In this document: positions 57,205-64,000 of the stretch, one piece after another
How the letters are laid out: each line of letters opens with the position of its first letter
Position numbering within the stretch: the stretch's first letter is position 1
NCBI GenBank assembly: GCA_947311845.1
Contig: CAMZMU010000041.1
Coordinates: 118,320,100 to 118,384,099 of the forward strand
Direction: 5' to 3'
DNA from: Poa pratensis
Lineage: Eukaryota; Streptophyta; Magnoliopsida; Poales; Poaceae
Length of the DNA: 64,000 nucleotides
The notes under the pieces: generated by a model
Told to the model about the DNA's origin: nothing
Seen by the model: only the letters and a program-made list of their open reading frames with translations
Database searches by the model: none
Translations under genes and position numbers: made by a program

Positions 57205-60200
57205 TTACATCTCAATATGGTTAGAGTGATCTCCTTGGTTGTCCAGGGGCATGTACTGCGCCATGATTGCACGGATCTCTGAATCCATGTACCTCTGTAT
57301 GTCCAAGAAAGCAGATAGAAAATTAGATAATACTGACCTAGGTTTTATGAGTTGGTAATCAACATGTAAGAGGTTGTTCATATCGTATACCCGGATCCGG
57401 TACTTGTACACTGCGTATCCTGCGATTCCTGCTGCCGCCAGGCCAAATAATAAGACCCACAGGAAGTTCCAGCCTATCTGTGCTGCATTCTTGCCTGAAT
57501 AAGATGAGTGTCAGTTCAGTTGTCACCTAAGGCAGTGCTTAGAGATATCCTATATGTTTCTACGTCTGAGCTTTCAACAGATAATGAGGGTCATCAATCA
57601 GCTTAGCCAGACACTGAACCTCTTATAGATTAAGGCTCGGTTTGCAGTTCACATGTTGTGATTTGCTTGTTTTTGATGTGGCTTATTTCTACAGCCTATG
57701 TGGCAACTACATTACTCTAGTAAACTAAATTAAGTTATTACAAGAAAAAACTAGAATGATGTTTGATATATTTTTGTTATCCAATGGTCATGTATGTGTT
57801 CAAGAACACATAGCATATCAGCTTGCAACTGGACTGAAAAGGAAGAAAGCTAGCCTTCACACCCATGTATCTACAACCTGATTCAGCTAAAGGAGATTAT
57901 CATAATCCACCGCAATATCAAGCTGAGACTATCTTGGCTGCAATTTGTGGAACCGGTGATCTTCAAATCTCACTGGCTAGCTTAAGTATATAAGTGCAAC
58001 TACTGAAGCAATAATAAACATTTGTAAAAGATATGTACATACTTATGCACGTATCATGCTCCTTCATGTACAGCAAGCCTCCACTGCAGCCACACTCATA
58101 GCTTCCCCATGTGTTCTTGCAGTTGCATTCCTTGCACTGGCATGCAGTCCTTTCCTTGCATTCATCAACATCTGTCGCAAAATATTAACATCAGCAATTC
58201 AGCACAAAGATAAAGGAGAAATGTGACCAATGATATACAATATGCTATGGCTGTGACAGTAAATTCCTGAAGTGCATATTCACATTTCTTTATTAAACTT
58301 GCAACGTATGCAGCATCTCCAAGGATTTCCATTTGCCAAAAGAAGATCAGTTATTGACTCTTACCTTCACATTTATGGATTCCATCGCCTTTGAACCCAT
58401 ATGGGCACTTACAGCCATCAGCCTAGAGGTATTTCACACCATTAATATGCTTTTACATTCATACAACACACTAAGCAGCAGTATGGACAACAAAATTCCT
58501 TACTGATAACTTACAGTACAAGCAGAGTATGTTCTGCCATTCTTGGTCTCTTTCCAACAGCCACCATTGTTAATCTCACACCGCCCGGACCCTGAAGCTA
58601 CAGAAACACCATATGTTAGCATTTAGAAGTTTATAATTGGGCTCTCATGTCCTCATGGTTTGATGCAGCTTGATGACATTCTACTTAAATAGTAGAAAAC
58701 AAATGGAAAAGACAAAATAAGCCAATAAATATTCTCCCGACTCCTGGTGGTATACCTTCGCAGTGAGTGTAGCCATCACCAACGAATTTGACACCTTTCA
58801 CAACTGGACATTCACAGACTTTTCCACGGAAAGTATCCTACATAACCACCAGTCAAGTATAGAATGCATAAGCTAAACAGGAAAGGAAAAAAACTATTTA
58901 CAGACAGAGATAAAACTACAGGAGGTACCTTGCAAGCAGTGATGTTAGCAGCCTTGTCTTGCCAACAGCCACCATTGTTCTCCAAGCACTCATTTGTTTG
59001 TATATCTATGGTTTAACATAACATGAATGGTAGATGTTTAAGAGCAAGGGCCAAGCAAGTTAAGCTTGCAGCGAAAGTACTCATGGTGAGGAAATTGTGG
59101 GGGAAGGTAGGGAAAATCAGTTTATTAACCTTCACTTAAGCAAACAGCTGGCTCAGTAGTTTCTCGAAATCCGGAACAAAGTGCTTTAAGAACTGTTCCT
59201 TTGTCAAGTTTCCCTGGTAAACAAAGACTAAGATAAGCATACACTGAACCTCAAATCAAAAAAAATCTGATAGCTGTGATGAGTAGAACTTAGAAGACCA
59301 CACACACCTCTGTATTGTCTATTGTTGATTACAAGAGTTGGTAGGATGGTGACATCACCACGAGAGCCCTTGCCAATCTATGTAAAATGCAGTGTGAAAA
59401 ATAAATCCATGTAAAATGGGGTATGATGTTACATTCGACCTGAGATCACCAATTGTATGTATGAAGAAGAAAAAGGCTCCAAGGAAATACCAACCTGTGC
59501 GTCCTGTTCAGCTTTCAAAACAGGATTTTCTTCATCAGCGTTTGGATCACCGATACACTTATCTATTGCTTTGTGATCCATGCCTGGAAATTATAGATTT
59601 ACTCAGTACACTTACTGCACCTCACTGCAGAATATATGAAGGCATAGGCAAACTGTAGAAAACATAAAGGCATATGCAAACAAACGTACCAAGTGACTTG
59701 ATAACTCCATCAGCACATTCCTTGGTGTACTTCTTTTCCTTCATTGGGCACCGAACTGCAAAATCAGTCACATAATCCCACCACAGCCAAGGCTTCTTGT
59801 TCTCCACAGCAACTTTATAAACACAGACTTGGCGTAGATTTTGCACCACAACATCTTTCCCATCATACCCTTTGCTGAAATCCTGTTCCGGATCAGGTGC
59901 GCAATACCTCCCATGGTTGATACACTGGGATTTGCACTGCTTACTTAAAGTGTAGGACTCCGGGCAATACCAGGTAATGTAATGAGGAGTGAACTGTGTG
60001 TATCCTTTCTTCTCAAGTATCTGGGCTGCTCCCTTAAAGCTCTTGACAAAATCAATCTGGCTATCACATTTTGGACCACATTCATCATTGCTGTTGGTCC
60101 AAACTCATACTCAACACGCTCATCAGGGTGGGGCAGGGACTCTGTCCAGTCCAAGTTCACATTAACCATGTCACCGTTATCAATTGCTTTCTTGAGCCTG

Positions 60201-61146
60201 TCACCGAGAGTTTTGGTTATGAGGGCTGAAGGAATTGTGATATTCTCCAGATAATCTGCCTTTCCACTCTCTTCAGGCGTGTCCATTGTGATTAAAGGTT
60301 CAGGCCTGTCATCGGCAACAAGGATCGCCGCTGATCCTGCGTTTTGCGCATTCCATGCCTTCTTTGCGAAGAAGCAATCTATGTACAGCAACAGGACCAT
60401 ATTATGACATGCAAAGTAAATTAACTGATGAGAGGGCAGAGAATATGCATGTTAGACAATAATTTGTTGAACAAAATCAGTAACATAGGAACTTCAACCA
60501 ACAAGACAGGGACCTAAGAACTATAAAAATCCACAAGGGATTGGCAGTTTCCTCCACACATCAATTCAAAGAAGGGGTCGTCCTACCAAACTGGATGAAT
60601 GAGTATTAAACTTAAAATAGCATCACAGGGTGGAATATTTAACTGCCCACATGATTAAACAAAACAAATTTGTTCCTCCACCTGTAGCCGATATCCTAGG
60701 CGCAGCGTCCAGCGAACTAACCAACCCATACATAAGCGTTCGCGCCATCGCAATCGCGTAGCCACACACACATGCAGAAGCAGAACAGTAGCAACCAAAA
60801 CGAAGAAGCAACTTTGTCCCCTCACCTCCCCTGTCGACGAGCAGGAAGGTGGCAGCGCGCCGGGCCTGGCCTTGTAGGAGAATCGAAGTCCTCGAAGCCC
60901 TTGCATGCCTTCCGGTTGGCCTTGGGGTAGGCGACGACGCCGACCATGGTGCCGCCGTACTGCGGCACGCCGAAGTTGCCGATGGCGCACTCGTAGCGCC
61001 CTTGAGCTGTCGGGCGCCGTCACCCTCAGGCTGTTCTTCTCACACACGACCGCGCCTCGCAGCCGCCGCACCACAGGAGCGCCGCCGCGCACACCACGTT
61101 AGCAGCGGTGGCGGCGGGGGCACCGCCGCGCCGGATCGAGCCTCAT
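57205..61146 (-). CDS. Vacuolar sorting receptor (BP-80/VSR type), frameshifts in exons 1 and 2
   Basis: This is a type I membrane receptor that binds vacuolar sorting signals in the Golgi/TGN. Exons, minus strand: 60826-61146, 59690-60378, 59495-59583, 59308-59377, 59130-59213, 58929-59005, 58756-58837, 58515-58597, 58365-58422, 58043-58171, 57391-57494 and 57205-57294. A hydrophobic signal core ([12 protein letters not shown]) precedes the PA domain ([37 protein letters not shown]). The VSR-specific region follows ([30 protein letters not shown]). Three EGF-like repeats ([20 protein letters not shown], and the calcium-type DVDECKE) lead to the TM segment ([20 protein letters not shown]) and a tail with the YMPL sorting signal. 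Exon 1 needs about five single- or double-base corrections (near 61120, 61054, 61000, 60881 and 60850) and exon 2 one (near 60100). Exons 3-12 are clean. Confidence 0.9.
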
Positions 61147-61499
61147 GGCGAGTGCGCCCTCCGACCAAGCGGTCTGTGCAAGCTCACGATCCGCCGGTCG
61201 CCGCTGATTGGGATTTGGGCCTGCGAAATATGGGTATGGCGGTGCTGCTGCTGCTTGGATTGGAGTTGGAGAGATGTTGGGAAGGAGACGCATGGAGATG
61301 GCGAAGCCTCGCGAACACGTGAGCAACGTGCCTGCTTTTTTTCTCTTTGCCGTTTGATTTTACTTCGGAGGAAAGGAAAACGAAAAGAGTTCATGGATGG
61401 GCCGATTAAGCCCAAGAAATGGGCTGCTTGACCTGCTATACGGATGAAATGATCTGTACGAAAAAATACCTTCAGAAAAGCTCTGTGCCGGCCCAGGCC

Positions 61500-62130
61500 C
61501 ATGAAGCGCGAACAACCGTCAGCGAGTCCAGCGCTCCGCCCGCTTGAAGCGATGCATAGCGACCCGTGGTTTCACCCCTATAGCAATCCATTGCTACGGC
61601 CACCTTTCGCACCGTTGGATCCACTTAAGTTAATCGGTCTCGCACGTCCGATCAATGTAACAAAAAAATTCGTGTGTAACATTTTTCTTGCATCTAACAT
61701 CCCATGTAGCAAAAAATATTTTAGCAAATCTTGCGTCCGATCAATGTAGCAAAACAAAACAGCTGCAACAAAAGAAATTTGTGCATGTAGCACGGTGTGT
61801 AGCAAAAAATCCGATCTATTAAGATTGCGACATGTAGCAAAAATATTAACCCGTTAAACACAACCATGTAGCAAAAATCAACAACATATTCAACAAATCC
61901 CCATTTTGCTTGTACCAAACATTAGTAATGTGTGTTACTTTTGCAACAAAAAAAAGTTAGAGCATCCAACATTATCCGACTCATCCAACAATACAGGAAC
62001 ACATATGCAATTTGGAGCAATCTCTGTGTAGCATAGCCCAGAAACATCCTAGCATTTTTGCTCATACTTGCAAAACAAAAACTATACACACATGTAGCAA
62101 ATATGCACGCACACGCAACATCGAAAAATC
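61500..62130. repeat. Region with repeated TGTAGCAAAA words
   Basis: CATGTAGCAAAAA and variants recur many times between about 61660 and 62100, after a segment reading CCGTTGGATCCACTTAAG and GGTCTCGCACGTCCGATC. It looks like part of a DNA transposon, but no terminal repeats were found. Confidence 0.5.
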
Positions 62131-62559
62131 CCCAAAAAAACTGACATTCACAACCGATAATGGAGAACTACCATGCCGATGTGAGCTCGTCCGCCACGAA
62201 TCAGACCAGTCAGATCCGCGTTGTCGCCAGATCCAGCTTATCCACGGCACATCCCACATCGGAGCTTGGAGCGTGCTCCTGGTCACGGACTCACACATCA
62301 AAAACGTGGTGGGTGCTCGACGGTGGCCGACCGGATGATGCTAGGAGGCGCGTGAGTGCTCCGGGTCCGACACCAGCCGATGGTCTCCGTGGCGGCGGCT
62401 GCAGCCGGAGGTGCGCATGTTAGCTGGGCAGCAAGGTGCGGCCAGATCGTGGGCTGTGAGATTGGAAACATAGCAGGAGGTGCGGCCGGAGGTGCGCATG
62501 TGGTCTGGGTAGCAGGGTGCGTCCATACGCATGTGAGCTGGCAGAAGAGAGCAGGAGGT

Positions 62560-64000
62560 TGAGACGTCTCAAACGTATCTATAATTTTTGATGTTCCATG
62601 CTTGTTTTATACCAATTGCTACATGTTTTGCATCTACTTTATATCACTTTTATACATTTTTTGGGACTAACCTATTAACAAGATGCCGAATGTCAGTCCT
62701 GTTTTCTGCTGTTTTGTATTCCAGAAAGCTAGTCTGGAAATATTCTCGGAATTGGACGAAACTACACGGGGGGCCTATTTTTCCAGAACACGCCTGACGG
62801 AGCAAAGGAGCAGCAGAGGAGGGCCACCAGGAGGCCACCGCACCCAGGGCGCGGGCCCCCTCTGCCGCGCCCTGGGGTGTGGGCCCTCGGGGCCGCAGCC
62901 GCCGCCCTTTCGCCTACTTATTCCCCCCGACGAAACCCTAAATACCTGAGCAAATATCCACGAAAAGATCCAGAGACGCCGCCGTCGTCAACCCTAGCTC
63001 GGGAGGGTTCAGAACCTCTTCCCGGCACCCTGCCGGAGAGGGGAATCGTCACCGGAGGCTTCTACATCGCCATGCCTGCCTCCGGAGTGATGCGTGAGTA
63101 GTTCATCCTTGGACTACGGGTCCATAGCAGTAGCTAGATGGTTGTCTCTCCACTTTGTGCCATCATGTTTAGATCTTGTGAGCTGCCCTACATGATCAAG
63201 ATCATATTATTGTAATGCTACATGTTGTGTTTGCTGGGATCCGATGAATATTGAATATTATGTCAAGTTGATTATCAATCTATCTATATGTTATTTAAGA
63301 TCTTGCATGCTTTCCGTTACTCGTAGATGCTTTGGCCAAGTAGATGCTTGTAACTCCAAGAGAGAGTATTTATGCTAGATAGTGGGTTCATGTCTCCGTT
63401 TAACCTGGGACAGTGACAGAAAGTTCTAAGGTTGTGGATGTGCTGTTGCCACTAGGGATAACCTAACGATGCTATGTCCACGGGCATATGTGTTTGTTTA
63501 CATTACGCACTTTACTTAATGCAATTATCCGTTGCTTGCAACTTAATACCAACGGGGGACTCGGATGACAACCCGGCGGTGGATTATTAGTCATAGATGC
63601 TGTTGGATAACGGTCTATGTATTATGTCGTAATGCCCAATTAAATATCATAGTAGTCAACATGTCATGTATATGCATTGTCATGCGCTCACTATTCGTCA
63701 ATTGCCCAGCTGTAATTTGTTCACCCAACATGTTAGTTATCTTTTATGGAGAGACACCACTAGTGAACTGTGGACCCCGGTCCATTCTTTTACACTGATT
63801 AAACAACCACAAACTGCAAACTGTTCCTTTTTCATTCTCTGCAATTTAATACTCATTTTCCACACCATACGTTTAATCCTTTGTTTTCAGCAAGCCAGTG
63901 AGATTGACAACCTCACTGTTTCGTTGGGGCAAAGTAGTTTGATTGTGTTGTGTGCAGATTCCACGTCAACAGTCCAGACTCCCTGCGACAGCTATTTTTC
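62560..64000 (+). mobile_element. LTR-retrotransposon-like copy B (cut by window end)
   Basis: It starts TGAGACGTCTCAAACGTATC and runs to the window edge with clear homology to the reverse complement of 23285-24878. No gag or pol frame is reached. The shared sequence covers an untranslated GC-rich part (62780-63110) and an AT-rich part (63110-63960). Confidence 0.65.

Overview
The window looks like grass nuclear DNA, most likely Triticeae (wheat, Aegilops or barley type). The reasons are split genes with canonical GT-AG introns, a small family of type 1 non-specific lipid transfer proteins (nsLTP), Toc75, plastid EF-P and vacuolar sorting receptor genes of plant type, and a dense load of CACTA, LINE, SINE, hAT, Stowaway/Harbinger MITE and LTR-like sequence. 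The species cannot be fixed from sequence alone. No tRNA, rRNA or CRISPR feature was seen.

Layout. 1-10111 is the right-hand part of a large autonomous-type CACTA transposon whose left end lies outside the window. It carries a TNP2 transposase, a second gene fusing a TNPA-like region to a Ulp1-type cysteine protease, an internal inverted repeat and hairpin, and a right terminus with subterminal repeats. It is inserted in a LINE (10112-11297, minus). 11297-36190 is an nsLTP region with four intact genes. LTP1 (minus) and LTP2 (plus) form a head-to-head inverted duplication, with a second LINE of the same family between them (14265-17708). LTP3 and LTP4 follow on the plus strand. Between them lie MITEs, an LTR-like copy, and a non-autonomous CACTA element (27195-30738, AAA target duplication) that contains a complete non-autonomous hAT element (28577-29555, 8-bp target duplication).

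36200-48100 holds a decayed LINE of another family, one RING-H2 (ATL-type) gene at 41639-42184, a further CACTA terminus at 45191, a Harbinger MITE and retroposon fragments. 48185-61146 is a housekeeping gene island. Plastid elongation factor P (7 exons, plus) is convergent with TOC75 (7 exons, minus; one frameshift). Next come a tRNA-derived SINE with target duplications and a 12-exon vacuolar sorting receptor (minus; about six frameshifts, five of them in exon 1). The right edge is repeat-derived, including a second inverted copy of the LTR-like sequence seen at 23-25 kb.

The genes do not form an operon-like unit. LTPs are secreted lipid-binding proteins of the cell surface. EF-P and Toc75 both serve the plastid (translation and protein import). 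The sorting receptor acts in the Golgi-to-vacuole route. The most distinctive structures are the LTP inverted duplication bracketed by related LINEs, the hairpin and antisense-promoter region inside the CACTA, and the nested hAT-in-CACTA.
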